The notes beneath the pieces were generated by a model. That model saw nothing but the letters and a program-made list of their open reading frames with translations. It did not search any database and had not been told where the DNA came from. Shown here one piece after another: positions 1-7,203 of a stretch of 19,708 nucleotides of DNA. Origin of the DNA: Nitriliruptoraceae bacterium. GTDB lineage: Bacteria; Actinomycetota; Nitriliruptoria; Nitriliruptorales; Nitriliruptoraceae. Location: assembly GCA_007118045.1 (NCBI GenBank), contig SKTG01000390.1, positions 1-19,708 on the forward strand, given 5' to 3'. Position 1 is the first letter of the stretch. The number at the start of each line of letters is the position of its first letter. The translations under genes and the position numbers were made by a program.

Positions 1-1
1 C

Positions 2-322
2 GGTGCGCCGGCGGTCGTCGCGACGGTCGGCCTGGTGCTGACCGCGGTCATCTCGCTGGGAGCCGGTTGGGGCTGGACGGGCCTGGTGTTCCTGGCCGCG
101 GTCCGCCTCGAGCCCGAGAGACCCGCCCGGGCGGCCGGAGCCGTGCTGGCGGGGCTCGGTGTGGGCGGGGCCGCCGGTCCCGCGGTGCTGGGCTGGATGG
201 CCGAGGTTCAGGGCTTCGCCGCGGCCTGGGTCGCCGGCGCGATCAGCATGGCCGTCGCGACGCTCCTGGCGGTCCGCCTCCGGGTCCTCGTACGGGCGCG
301 ACACGCTGACGGCGTCGCCTGA
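2..322 (+). CDS. MFS transporter, C-terminal end (5' truncated by window edge)
   Basis: The frame is open from the left edge to a TGA at 320-322, leaving 106 residues, so the true start lies outside the window. The visible part holds three hydrophobic stretches. The middle one is a Gly/Ala-rich segment with a G-x(4)-G-x-GG-x-AGP-type pattern (about residues 46-60), followed by a helix containing AAWVAGAI and a short basic tail (RLRVLVRARH). This arrangement matches the last helices of major facilitator superfamily permeases, where a glycine-rich helix with a GP pair comes before helix 12. Substrate cannot be judged from this fragment. It converges on the ATPase gene that ends at 399, with 76 bp between the stops. 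It could be another polytopic transporter; the MFS call rests on the glycine pattern alone. Confidence 0.6.
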   Translation, partial: GAPAVVATVGLVLTAVISLGAGWGWTGLVFLAAVRLEPERPARAAGAVLAGLGVGGAAGPAVLGWMAEVQGFAAAWVAGAISMAVATLLAVRLRVLVRARHADGVA

Positions 323-398
323 GCTCGTCGGGACCGGTACATCGCGGTTCGACCCCTCCGGGGAGCACCCGTGCGACCCACCGGCGTGTGCCAGCCGC

Positions 399-1823
399 TC
401 AGTCCGCCCAGTCCGCCCAGTCGGTCGGGATGTCGGCGCCGCCTTCCGGCGTCAGCCGGGGGCCGGTGCGTGCGAGCTGCGGGTTGGGGGAGATCCTGCC
501 CGCTCGCAGTGTCTCCCCGAGCCCGAACGTCGCGGACAGCTCCACCAGCTCGGGCGGGACGAAGGCGAACCGGTCCGCCAGCGAAGCCCGGTCACCGGCC
601 GAGTTCACGCGCATCAACAGCAGGTTGTCGCACTGGGTCAGCACGTTGTCCGGCAGCTTGTCGGGGCGTTGCGAGGCGAGCAGCAGGTAGATGCCGTACT
701 TGCGCCCCTCGCCCGCGATGCGGGTGAACAGATCGACGGCCAGACGTTCCAACGGGTTGGCCGGATCGGCGGGACAGACGTCGTGGGCCTCGTCGACCAC
801 CAGCAGGAGGGGCTGGCGATGATGGCGGTCCGCCCAGAGCTGTTCGAGCACGGCGACCGCCACCATGATCCGCTCACGGCGACGTTCGAACCCCGAGGTG
901 TCCGCCACCAGCGCTCGTGGCTGGTCCCGTCGCCACACGTCCCCGACGGCGCGGACCGGGGTGCCCGACAACCCGGCCCAGGCCGACATGCGGTCGATGC
1001 CCAGGTTCTCTGCCCGCATGACGATCTGGTCGAGAACGGCGTCGTCGCTCGTGCGGAAGGACTCGATCGCGGCCTCGACGGATGCGAACCCCTGCTCGGG
1101 ACCCGTGGCCAGCGTGTGGATCAGCGCGTTGTACTCCCGTCGGTCGTCGAGCGGGTCCAGTTGCAGCAGTGCGGCGGCGCCCGCCGTGCCGAGATCTCTG
1201 AACCGGACCCGGAGCGCCTCCTCCCCCTCGGCCGGGTCGGCACGTAGGACCCGGACGGCGGTCGCCGCAGCCGCGTAACGCGCGGCGAGGTCGGGTTCGA
1301 CGTCAGGGCGCGTCCGCCCGAGTCCGACGTGGTCACCGTTCGGATCGAGGACGAGCAGTGGCAGTCGTGTCCGGAGGACCAGCTGCTCGAGCAGACCACC
1401 CAACGCATAGGTCTTGCCGGAGCCCGACTGGCCGCACATGAAGGTGTGCCGGTTGAACCCCTTGGCGTCGATCGTCGCCGGGAGTTCCGGCGCACGCTGG
1501 AGATGGCCGAGCTCGAGGCCGGACCCGCCGCGTCCGAGCAACCCGCGGATGAGGTCGACGCCGGCCGCGGCCATGGCCGAGCGGTCGAACGGGGCCCCCG
1601 ACGCGCCATGCCCCAGGAGCTGCCCGCTGCCTTCCACCCACAAGCGACCGTCCCGTTCCACGCTCCGCTGTGACAGCAGCTGCGCGAGCCTGGGCTCGCC
1701 GTCACCGACGCCATCGACCGCGACGTAGTCGCCCAGCCGGAGACCGAGCTGGAGCGGGCTGCGGTAGCCGATGGTGAGCCCGTCGGTCGACCAGGCGACC
1801 GCCACCGCTGACCGATCCGACAT
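399..1823 (-). CDS. HerA-like / DUF87 P-loop ATPase
   Basis: This 474-residue protein belongs to the HerA/FtsK branch of hexameric P-loop ATPases. Residues 1-70 are beta-rich and resemble the HAS-barrel that precedes HerA cores (GDYVAVDGV, 31-39). Walker A is GQSGSGKT (131-138) in the typical setting of a preceding NRHTFMCG. Walker B is LLLVVDEAHD (339-348). A sensor-like LLASQRPDKLP (381-391) follows, as in HerA relatives. Family members pump or remodel DNA, in archaea with the NurA nuclease; stand-alone bacterial homologues are mostly uncharacterised. No nuclease gene is next to it here. The ATG is backed by a GGGAGGGAG purine tract 4 nt upstream. The tail ends in a short WADWAD duplication. 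It lies 84 bp downstream of the alkylsulfatase gene on the same strand, so co-transcription is possible. The family call is firm; the role is unknown. Confidence 0.85.
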   Translation of the reverse strand: MSDRSAVAVAWSTDGLTIGYRSPLQLGLRLGDYVAVDGVGDGEPRLAQLLSQRSVERDGRLWVEGSGQLLGHGASGAPFDRSAMAAAGVDLIRGLLGRGGSGLELGHLQRAPELPATIDAKGFNRHTFMCGQSGSGKTYALGGLLEQLVLRTRLPLLVLDPNGDHVGLGRTRPDVEPDLAARYAAAATAVRVLRADPAEGEEALRVRFRDLGTAGAAALLQLDPLDDRREYNALIHTLATGPEQGFASVEAAIESFRTSDDAVLDQIVMRAENLGIDRMSAWAGLSGTPVRAVGDVWRRDQPRALVADTSGFERRRERIMVAVAVLEQLWADRHHRQPLLLVVDEAHDVCPADPANPLERLAVDLFTRIAGEGRKYGIYLLLASQRPDKLPDNVLTQCDNLLLMRVNSAGDRASLADRFAFVPPELVELSATFGLGETLRAGRISPNPQLARTGPRLTPEGGADIPTDWADWAD

Positions 1824-1907
1824 GCGACTCCCTCCCGCCGATCTCCCACGGTGATGCCCTCTGGGTCGCTGGGCGTGACCGGAGATCGGGCCCCCACGGC
1901 ACCCTAC

Positions 1908-3800
1908 TCAAGGGGTCACGATGTCGAACCAGAAACCGAAGTCGTCGAGCCGGTCGAGCATGCTGCGCAGGGCGTCCGCATCCCCCGTGATCGTCACGTC
2001 GTGCTCCGCCAGCAGCGCAGCGGCGTCGACCTCCCCGAGGAGCTCGTTCAGCCGGGACCGCGGCATCGTCAGGACGGCATCGACCGCGGCGGCATGCTCG
2101 CCATCGATCGCGCGATGATGGAGCACCCCGTTCGAGAGCTCGAGGACGTAGTGCTCACCGACATCGGGAAGCTCGAGCGCCACCCGGGTCCGCAGCTCCA
2201 CCACCTCGGCGTGGCGCAGCCTCACGGCCGCGTAGTCGAGGATCAGGCTGGTCTCCATCGCGTCGATGACATCCGGCGTGACGGTGGAGATCGCGAACGG
2301 AGGCACGACGACGCCGTCGCGCAGTTCCTGCGCGCCGGTGAGGTAGAAGTTGCGCCACGGGCCCGATTCGGCCTGATAGCCCAGCTGCGTGAACGCATCG
2401 GCGAGGAGCTCCCGGGCCTCCAGATTCTCCGGGTCGGCGAACACCACGTGCTTCAGGACCTCCGCGACCCAGCGGTCGTCACCTGCCTCGTGGTCGGCTC
2501 GAGCCCGATCGAGTATCCGCTCGGGTCCTCCCATGTAGTCCACGTACCGGCGCGCGGCCTCCACCGGCGGATGAGGGTGGAGGTTGGCCGGGTTGCCATC
2601 GAAGAACCCGAGGTAGCGCTGGTAGATCGCCTTGAGGTTGTGGTTGACCGAGCCGTAGTACCCCCGGAGTGACCACGTGGCGGCCAGGGCCGGGGGCAGC
2701 TCGACCTCCTCGGCGATGTCCAGCATCGTCTCGCCGTGGTTCATGCGGCGCAGCGCCTCGTCGTGCAGGTACCGGTAGCCGTCGCGTTGGACCGTCAGCA
2801 GCTCTCGGCTCGCTTCCGCCCCCCACGTGGGCCAGTGGTGCGAGGCGAAGATCATCCGCACCTGGTCGCCCCACCGGGTGAGCATGGCGTCGATCGCCTT
2901 GGACCAGGCCAGCGCGTCGCGGACCTGAGCACCGCGGAGCGTGTAGAGGTTGTGCAGGTTGTGGGTGACCACCTCGGCCGTGCAGAGCGCATCCCAGGCC
3001 GGCAGGAAGAAGACGAACTCCGCTGGTGCCTCGGTGTCCGGGGTGTAGAGCGTCTGGACCTCGACGCCATCGAGGACCAGCGAGGTGACGTCGTGGCCGA
3101 CGAGATCGGTGGGTTCGAGCAGTCCGAGCGTCCCGCTCGAGGTGGTCTTGCCGAGGCCGGATCCGACCGCGCCGGTGGGTCCGGGAGGAAGCAGCGATCC
3201 GTACATGTAGGTGGCCCGCCGGCTCATGGCCGTGCCGGCCATGACGTTCTCGCTGACCGCCTCCCGCGTGAACCCCTCGGGGGCGACGATGCGGACCCCG
3301 TTCGCGTCGACCTCCTCCTTGCTCGTCACGCCCCGCAGGCCGCCGAAGTGATCGGCATGGCTGTGGGTGCAGATGACGGCGGACACCGGGCGCTGCTCGA
3401 CATGTGTCTGGACGAGTGAGAGGCCGGCTGCGGCGGTCTCGGCCGACGTCAAGGGGTCGACGACGATCCAACCGGTCTCGCCCCGGACGAACGACATCGT
3501 GGCCAGGTCGAGGTTGCGTACCTGGTAGATGCCGTCGGCGACCTCGAACAAGCCACCCGCGCGGTTCAGGCTCTCCTGACGCCACAGGCTCGGGTTGACG
3601 GTCGGGGGCGCGTCGCCGGTGATGAAGTCGAAGGCGCGAGCATCCCAAACGGATCGGTCGTCCCCACGCAGCTTGACCGTGTCCGGTAACGGAGCGAGGA
3701 ACCCCCGCTCGCTGTCCTGCAGGTCGGTGACGTCGTCGAACGGCAACGCACCGAGGACGCTCTGGTTGGCGCGCCGGGTCGCTTCGGTCGGTTCGGACAT
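1908..3800 (-). CDS. Type III linear alkylsulfatase (metallo-beta-lactamase fold)
   Basis: This predicted zinc hydrolase of the SdsA1/YjcS group cleaves sulfate esters of linear alcohols, releasing sulfate and the alcohol. It has 630 residues, normal for the family. The metallo-beta-lactamase domain spans about 90-325 and carries THSHADHFGG (145-154). From memory of Pseudomonas SdsA1, its seven zinc ligands map with exact spacing onto H146, H148, D150, H151, E257, E276 and H321, so the binuclear site looks intact. A helical dimerisation region follows (about 330-470), then a C-terminal SCP2-like hydrophobic-binding domain (about 505-630). The ATG at 3800 has GGAG 7 nt upstream. A longer frame to 4052 exists but would run through the putative operator at 3920-3936, so I reject it. 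No signal peptide is visible from the chosen start, unlike the secreted SdsA1, which suggests a cytoplasmic enzyme. Confidence 0.92.
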   Translation of the reverse strand: MSEPTEATRRANQSVLGALPFDDVTDLQDSERGFLAPLPDTVKLRGDDRSVWDARAFDFITGDAPPTVNPSLWRQESLNRAGGLFEVADGIYQVRNLDLATMSFVRGETGWIVVDPLTSAETAAAGLSLVQTHVEQRPVSAVICTHSHADHFGGLRGVTSKEEVDANGVRIVAPEGFTREAVSENVMAGTAMSRRATYMYGSLLPPGPTGAVGSGLGKTTSSGTLGLLEPTDLVGHDVTSLVLDGVEVQTLYTPDTEAPAEFVFFLPAWDALCTAEVVTHNLHNLYTLRGAQVRDALAWSKAIDAMLTRWGDQVRMIFASHHWPTWGAEASRELLTVQRDGYRYLHDEALRRMNHGETMLDIAEEVELPPALAATWSLRGYYGSVNHNLKAIYQRYLGFFDGNPANLHPHPPVEAARRYVDYMGGPERILDRARADHEAGDDRWVAEVLKHVVFADPENLEARELLADAFTQLGYQAESGPWRNFYLTGAQELRDGVVVPPFAISTVTPDVIDAMETSLILDYAAVRLRHAEVVELRTRVALELPDVGEHYVLELSNGVLHHRAIDGEHAAAVDAVLTMPRSRLNELLGEVDAAALLAEHDVTITGDADALRSMLDRLDDFGFWFDIVTP

Positions 3801-3919
3801 CGGTGAACTCCGGTCGCGTCGTTCGGCGGGCGGTGAGCCGTCCCGACGGGGACCATCCCGGCCCGCCGCCCAGGTCAGGTCGGGTGGAAGAGGTTCGCCC
3901 AGCGTCCATCGCCGAGGCG

Positions 3920-3936
3920 TCACCCACGATGGGTGA
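3920..3936 (-). promoter_or_regulatory. Palindromic operator candidate TCACCC-N5-GGGTGA upstream of alkylsulfatase
   Basis: A perfect 6-bp inverted repeat with a 5-nt spacer is centred about 128 bp upstream of the alkylsulfatase ATG. The same arms and spacer length recur at 6026-6042 upstream of the SulP gene. The matching block extends beyond the arms: about 20 of 23 positions agree when both are read on the minus strand. A dimeric repressor or activator site is the natural reading. The regulator is not identified. Confidence 0.5.
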
Positions 3937-3950
3937 GGCGCTCCCGGATC

Positions 3951-3966
3951 GGTGACGATGGTCACC
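3951..3966. promoter_or_regulatory. Inverted repeat GGTGAC-N4-GTCACC upstream of alkylsulfatase
   Basis: This perfect 6-bp dyad with a 4-nt spacer begins 14 nt beyond the TCACCC palindrome, on the side away from the gene. Its first 13 bases (GGTGACGATGGTC) match, at 11 of 13 positions, the repeated element at 6077 and 6097 upstream of SulP. It may be a second protein-binding site of the same promoter. The rest of the 364-bp intergenic region 3801-4164 holds no gene I can support. Confidence 0.4.
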
Positions 3967-4055
3967 CCGGCGAAGGACCCCCCGAGCCGTGTTCGCACCG
4001 AGCACCAGCACAGCAGGAGCGCCACCGTGAGGGCATCGCCGTACTGGACCATGGC

Positions 4056-4103
4056 AACGACATCCGTTCGAGTGCACCTAACGACATCCGTTCGAGTGCA
4101 CCT
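4056..4103. repeat. Perfect tandem duplication of a 24-bp unit
   Basis: Two identical 24-bp copies lie head to tail at 4056-4079 and 4080-4103 in the region between the SulP stop (4165) and the alkylsulfatase promoter. Each copy contains the 6-bp palindrome GTGCAC. With perfect identity it is either a recent slippage duplication or a conserved doubled binding site. Confidence 0.9.
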
Positions 4104-4164
4104 GCGGACCGCTGGGCGCCAGCAACAGGATCAGCACAGGTCCGAGTACGGTGGCCGTCGCTTC

Positions 4165-5865
4165 CTAGAAGGCGTCCTCGGGCCCGGGTCGGGGATCGGC
4201 TGCGGGTCCGGCGGTGCCGCGGTAGGCCGCAGCCGCCGCGCGGTTCGTTGCGAACACCCGGTCCTCGTCGACCTCCTCCAGCAGTCCGTACCGGGTCAGC
4301 AGCTGAGCGATCGGATCTCGGACCCGGCTGAGCGCGAGCACCGTGTCCGTCGCATCCAGCTGCCCGATGCCCTCGGCCAGTGCCTCGGCAGCGGTGGGGT
4401 CGATGTCCGCGACGGCTTCGAGGTCGAGCACGAGCCACCGGACGGCAGGGTCCTGTGCGCTGTCCCGGAGCGCCTCGCGAACGGTCGCGGCGTTCGCGAA
4501 GAACAGGGGCCCTTCGGGGCGAATGACGCGGAGCCCGTCGGGTCCAGGCCGGTCCCCGCTACGGGTGAAGCGGCCCGTGGTCGAGTCGCCGGGTGCGGCC
4601 TCGAGCTCGGCCCACGGCAGTTCGGCGGCGCGCCGCACGACGTCGACCGACGAGGCGATGGCGGCCACCGCGAGGCCGGGCAGTGGTCCGAGTACCAGCA
4701 CGCCGAGCGCACAGCCGAGCGCGATGACGAACTCGCTGCGACGGACCCGGGCGAGGTGGCGGAAGGCGGGCACGTTGACCAGCCCGACGACCGCGTTGGC
4801 GACGATCCCGCCGAGCGCCGCCATCGGGATCGCCGCGATGACCCCGGTCAGAGCGATGGCCGCGACGGCGGCCACGACGGCGGCCACGATCATCGGGACC
4901 TGGGTCCTGGCACCCGTCTGTTCCAGCGCAGCGGTCCGCGACGCGCTCGCGCCGATGGGCATACCTCCGGTGAAGGCCGCCGCCGCGTTCGCGAGTCCGT
5001 AGGCGAACACCTCGCCGTTCGGTTCGAGCTCCTCACCGTGACGACGCGCGGCCCCCTCGGAGATGAGCACACCCTCCGCGACGGTCAGCACGGTGATGGC
5101 CAACGCCACCGGCAGCAGCGCGAGCCACGCGTCGAGCGGCAGAACGGGGGCGGTCAGTGGTGGGAGGCCGGAGGGGACCGGGCCGAGCAGCTCCACGTCG
5201 TGCGGCTCCAGCCAAGCCACCGCGGCACCGACGATCGTCAAGGCGATCAGCGCCCCCGGGAGGCGCGGCGCGAACCGGCGGAGCAGGCGAACCAGGGCGA
5301 TGGTCATCACGCCGACCAGGACGCTGGCGGCTGATGCTCGAGGGGCGGCGGCGGCGAGCGCGGCGACCTCGAGGATCCAGCCTTCGGCCTCGATCTCCAC
5401 CGCCATCATGCGACGGATCTGGGAGGTGAGGATCTCGACGGCGAGGCCGGCGATGAAGCCGATCAGGACAGCGTGCGAGAGGAAGCGCACCAGCCTGCCG
5501 AGGCCGATCGTCCAGCCGAGCAGCAGCAGGAGTCCGGTGAGCAGCGCGGCGGCGATGGCCGCCTCCGTGGCGGCCACGCCCGTCGCGACGACGGGCCCGA
5601 TGGCGGCCGCGAGCAGGGCGGCGATCGTCGCGTCCGGGCCGACGACCAGCCGACGTGAGCCCGTGCTGACGGCGAACACCAGCAGCGGCACGATCGAGGC
5701 GTAGATGCCGACCGTCGCCGGCAGGCCCGCCACGCTGGCGTACCCGATGTTCATGGGAACGGCGAGAGCGACGAGGGTGATCCCGGCGAGCGCCTCGTTG
5801 GGTGACCGGCCGGGGCCGTTGAGCAGGATCGCGCCGCCGACCGGGGGGATCGACGGACGCGCCAT
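4165..5865 (-). CDS. SulP-family anion transporter with C-terminal STAS domain
   Basis: This 566-residue membrane protein of the SulP/SLC26 family moves anions such as sulfate or bicarbonate. A transmembrane core of about ten or more hydrophobic helices spans roughly 25-410. It includes an early GYASVAGLPATVGIY segment (41-55) and VGPDATIAAL (75-84), matching the conserved SulP helix 1 and helix 3 motifs. GGMPIGASASRTA (300-312) matches the conserved 'P-x-x-x-S-x-SRTA' helix 8 motif. A linker (420-445) leads to a STAS domain (about 446-550) with VLDLEAVADIDPTA (479-492), where many homologues have DxSG/DxT. The ATG at 5865 has GGAG 5 nt upstream. An in-frame extension to 6033 would begin inside the TCACCC palindrome and lacks an RBS. 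The shared upstream motif with the alkylsulfatase favours sulfate as substrate, but the family alone does not settle this. Confidence 0.92.
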   Translation of the reverse strand: MARPSIPPVGGAILLNGPGRSPNEALAGITLVALAVPMNIGYASVAGLPATVGIYASIVPLLVFAVSTGSRRLVVGPDATIAALLAAAIGPVVATGVAATEAAIAAALLTGLLLLLGWTIGLGRLVRFLSHAVLIGFIAGLAVEILTSQIRRMMAVEIEAEGWILEVAALAAAAPRASAASVLVGVMTIALVRLLRRFAPRLPGALIALTIVGAAVAWLEPHDVELLGPVPSGLPPLTAPVLPLDAWLALLPVALAITVLTVAEGVLISEGAARRHGEELEPNGEVFAYGLANAAAAFTGGMPIGASASRTAALEQTGARTQVPMIVAAVVAAVAAIALTGVIAAIPMAALGGIVANAVVGLVNVPAFRHLARVRRSEFVIALGCALGVLVLGPLPGLAVAAIASSVDVVRRAAELPWAELEAAPGDSTTGRFTRSGDRPGPDGLRVIRPEGPLFFANAATVREALRDSAQDPAVRWLVLDLEAVADIDPTAAEALAEGIGQLDATDTVLALSRVRDPIAQLLTRYGLLEEVDEDRVFATNRAAAAAYRGTAGPAADPRPGPEDAF

Positions 5866-6025
5866 GAGCTCTCCGACCCCCGTTCCCGAGGACGCCTCGG
5901 CTCGCCGTGACGGGCGCCGGGTGCCGTCGAGGCACGGTCGGCGGCCCTCACCGCAGTACCCGTCGACCCCCACGGACGAGGTCGCGAGGTCCGGTGCAAC
6001 CTGGTGCGGCGGGACCGGGGCTGCA

Positions 6026-6042
6026 TCACCCACTACGGGTGA
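6026..6042 (-). promoter_or_regulatory. Palindromic operator candidate TCACCC-N5-GGGTGA upstream of SulP
   Basis: The 6-bp arms and 5-nt spacer are the same as at 3920-3936, centred about 169 bp upstream of the SulP ATG and about 178 bp upstream of the divergent DUF1269 gene. On the minus strand both copies read GCCTCACCC, then a variable NTNGT-type spacer, then GGGTGA. It could serve either divergent gene; the parallel with the alkylsulfatase points to SulP. Confidence 0.5.
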
Positions 6043-6076
6043 GGCATCGCACCTGCCGGCTCGCGGAACCTGCCGT

Positions 6077-6116
6077 GGTCACGCTGGTCGGCCGAAGGTC
6101 ACGCTGGTCGGCCGAA
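6077..6116. repeat. Perfect tandem duplication of a 20-bp unit in the SulP/DUF1269 divergent region
   Basis: Two identical 20-bp copies lie at 6077-6096 and 6097-6116. Each opens with GGTCACGCTGGTC, which matches 11 of 13 bases of GGTGACGATGGTC at 3951 in the alkylsulfatase promoter. The copies begin 34 and 54 nt beyond the TCACCC palindrome; the alkylsulfatase copy begins 14 nt beyond its own. A 20-bp period is close to two helical turns, which fits doubled protein binding on one DNA face. Confidence 0.85.
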
Positions 6117-6137
6117 GACCGTGTATCCGAGCGCGGA

Positions 6138-6156
6138 CGGTGGCCACGTGCCACCG
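6138..6156 (+). promoter_or_regulatory. Inverted repeat CGGTGGC-N5-GCCACCG upstream of DUF1269 gene
   Basis: This perfect 7-bp dyad with a 5-nt spacer is centred 65 bp upstream of the DUF1269 start. The position suits an operator near a core promoter, or a hairpin in the 5' leader. I cannot name a convincing -35/-10 pair for this gene. Confidence 0.4.
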
Positions 6157-6211
6157 GCTCCCACCCGGCTCGGCCGTGCGAACCCGACGAACGAGGGAGG
6201 ATGAGGCCTCG

Positions 6212-6697
6212 ATGGCGACCATGACCGTGTGGAGGTTCGACGACGCCGCGGGGGCGGCGCGGGCGCAGGCTGCCCTCACCGAGCTGCAGCAGGAGGGGTT
6301 GATCCGGGTGCTCGATGCTGCGATCGTCGAGTGGGAACCGTCCCGGAAGAAGCCGAAGACCCATCAGCTCCACGACCTCACGGGCGCGGGCGCGATGAGC
6401 GGCGCGTTCTGGGGGATGCTGTTCGGGCTGATCTTCTTCGTGCCGCTGCTCGGCATGGCCGTCGGCGCTGCGACGGGCGCGCTGACCGGGTCCTTGTCCG
6501 ACGTCGGGATCGACGACGACTTCATCCGGCGCACCCGGGACGCCGTCACCCCCGGCACGTCGGCGCTCTTCCTGCTCTCCCAGGAGGCGGTCATCGACAA
6601 GGTCGCGGAGCGGGTCCCCAGGGACGGTGAACTGATCCACACCAGCCTCGACCAGGAGGAGGAGCAGGCCCTCCGGGACGTCTTCCTCGCCGAGTGA
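6212..6697 (+). CDS. DUF1269 domain membrane protein
   Basis: This 161-residue protein matches the DUF1269 family. The N-terminus is a small alpha/beta region beginning MTVWRFDDAAGAARAQAAL (about 4-22), a pattern in which two strands flank a helix. The centre (about 57-96) is Gly/Ala-rich and hydrophobic, with GAMSGAFWGMLFGLIFF and GMAVGAATGAL, a glycine-zipper-like hairpin that probably inserts in the membrane. The C-terminal third returns to an alpha/beta fold with TPGTSALFLL (113-122), a family hallmark. The molecular role is not established; members often sit near stress or envelope genes. The ATG at 6212 follows GAGG 5 nt upstream and a stronger GGGAGG slightly further off. It is divergent from SulP and convergent with the CBS gene. 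I infer membrane association from the sequence alone. Confidence 0.85.
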   Translation: MATMTVWRFDDAAGAARAQAALTELQQEGLIRVLDAAIVEWEPSRKKPKTHQLHDLTGAGAMSGAFWGMLFGLIFFVPLLGMAVGAATGALTGSLSDVGIDDDFIRRTRDAVTPGTSALFLLSQEAVIDKVAERVPRDGELIHTSLDQEEEQALRDVFLAE

Positions 6698-6740
6698 TCC
6701 CGGCCGGCACGCGGGACGGCACGACCTGCCGCCACCTCAG

Positions 6741-6760
6741 GGCCGGTCAGAACTCCGGCC
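6741..6760. terminator. Hairpin between convergent genes (possible bidirectional terminator)
   Basis: A perfect GGCCGG / CCGGCC stem with an 8-nt loop sits midway between the DUF1269 stop (6697) and the CBS-protein stop (6784). There is no T-tract on either side, so termination is inferred from position only. Confidence 0.35.
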
Positions 6761-6783
6761 TCGACATCCCCCGCTCAGGAGGT

Positions 6784-7203
6784 TCAGTCGTCGGGCTGAG
6801 CCGCGCTGATCTGGCCGAGCACGGATCCCGGATCACGGTCGACCGCGAGGTCGCCGAGCGCGACGATGCCGACGGTCATGCCCTCCTCGACCACGGGCAG
6901 GCGCCGGACAGCGTGCTCGCGCATGAGCTCGATGGCGCGCTCCAGGTCGTCGTCGGGTCCGACGGTGGTCAGCTCGGTGGTCTGGACGTCGCTGACCGTG
7001 ACGGTGTCGGGGTCGGTGCCCTCCGCCACCACGCGCGTGACGAGGTCCCGGTCGCTGATGAGGCCCCACAGCTCGCCGTCCTCCTCGACGATGACGGCTC
7101 CGACGTCGCCGTCGCGCATCTGCTGGGCGACCGAGCGCACGCTCTCCGTCGTGGGCACCCGGATCGGGTCGCTGGTCATGATGTCACGGATCGTGGTCGG
7201 CAT
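6784..7203 (-). CDS. Tandem CBS-domain protein
   Basis: This 139-residue protein is made almost entirely of two CBS motifs (a Bateman module), which typically bind adenine nucleotides and act as an energy or ionic sensor. CBS1 spans about 5-62 and shows IRDIMTSDPIRV, then VGAVIVEEDGELWGLISDRDL. CBS2 spans about 70-124 and shows VSDVQTTELTTVGPDDDL, then RRLPVVEEGMTVGIVALGDLAV. The C-terminus is acidic (QPDD). The length is typical of stand-alone CBS-pair proteins in actinobacteria, which are often linked to dormancy or stress regulons. The ATG at 7203 has an ideal AGGAG 5 nt upstream, which decides the start against a much longer open frame running to 7557. It is convergent with the DUF1269 gene. 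Ligand and partner are unknown. Confidence 0.9.
   Translation of the reverse strand: MPTTIRDIMTSDPIRVPTTESVRSVAQQMRDGDVGAVIVEEDGELWGLISDRDLVTRVVAEGTDPDTVTVSDVQTTELTTVGPDDDLERAIELMREHAVRRLPVVEEGMTVGIVALGDLAVDRDPGSVLGQISAAQPDD

Noticed and set aside
351..365. CCCC-TCC-GGGG as a terminator between the MFS and ATPase genes
   Set aside because: The stem is only four base pairs with a three-base loop and no T-tract.
2479..4077. A 532-codon minus-strand frame parallel to the alkylsulfatase
   Set aside because: The alkylsulfatase frame carries every catalytic residue; this is an out-of-frame shadow with extreme Arg content.
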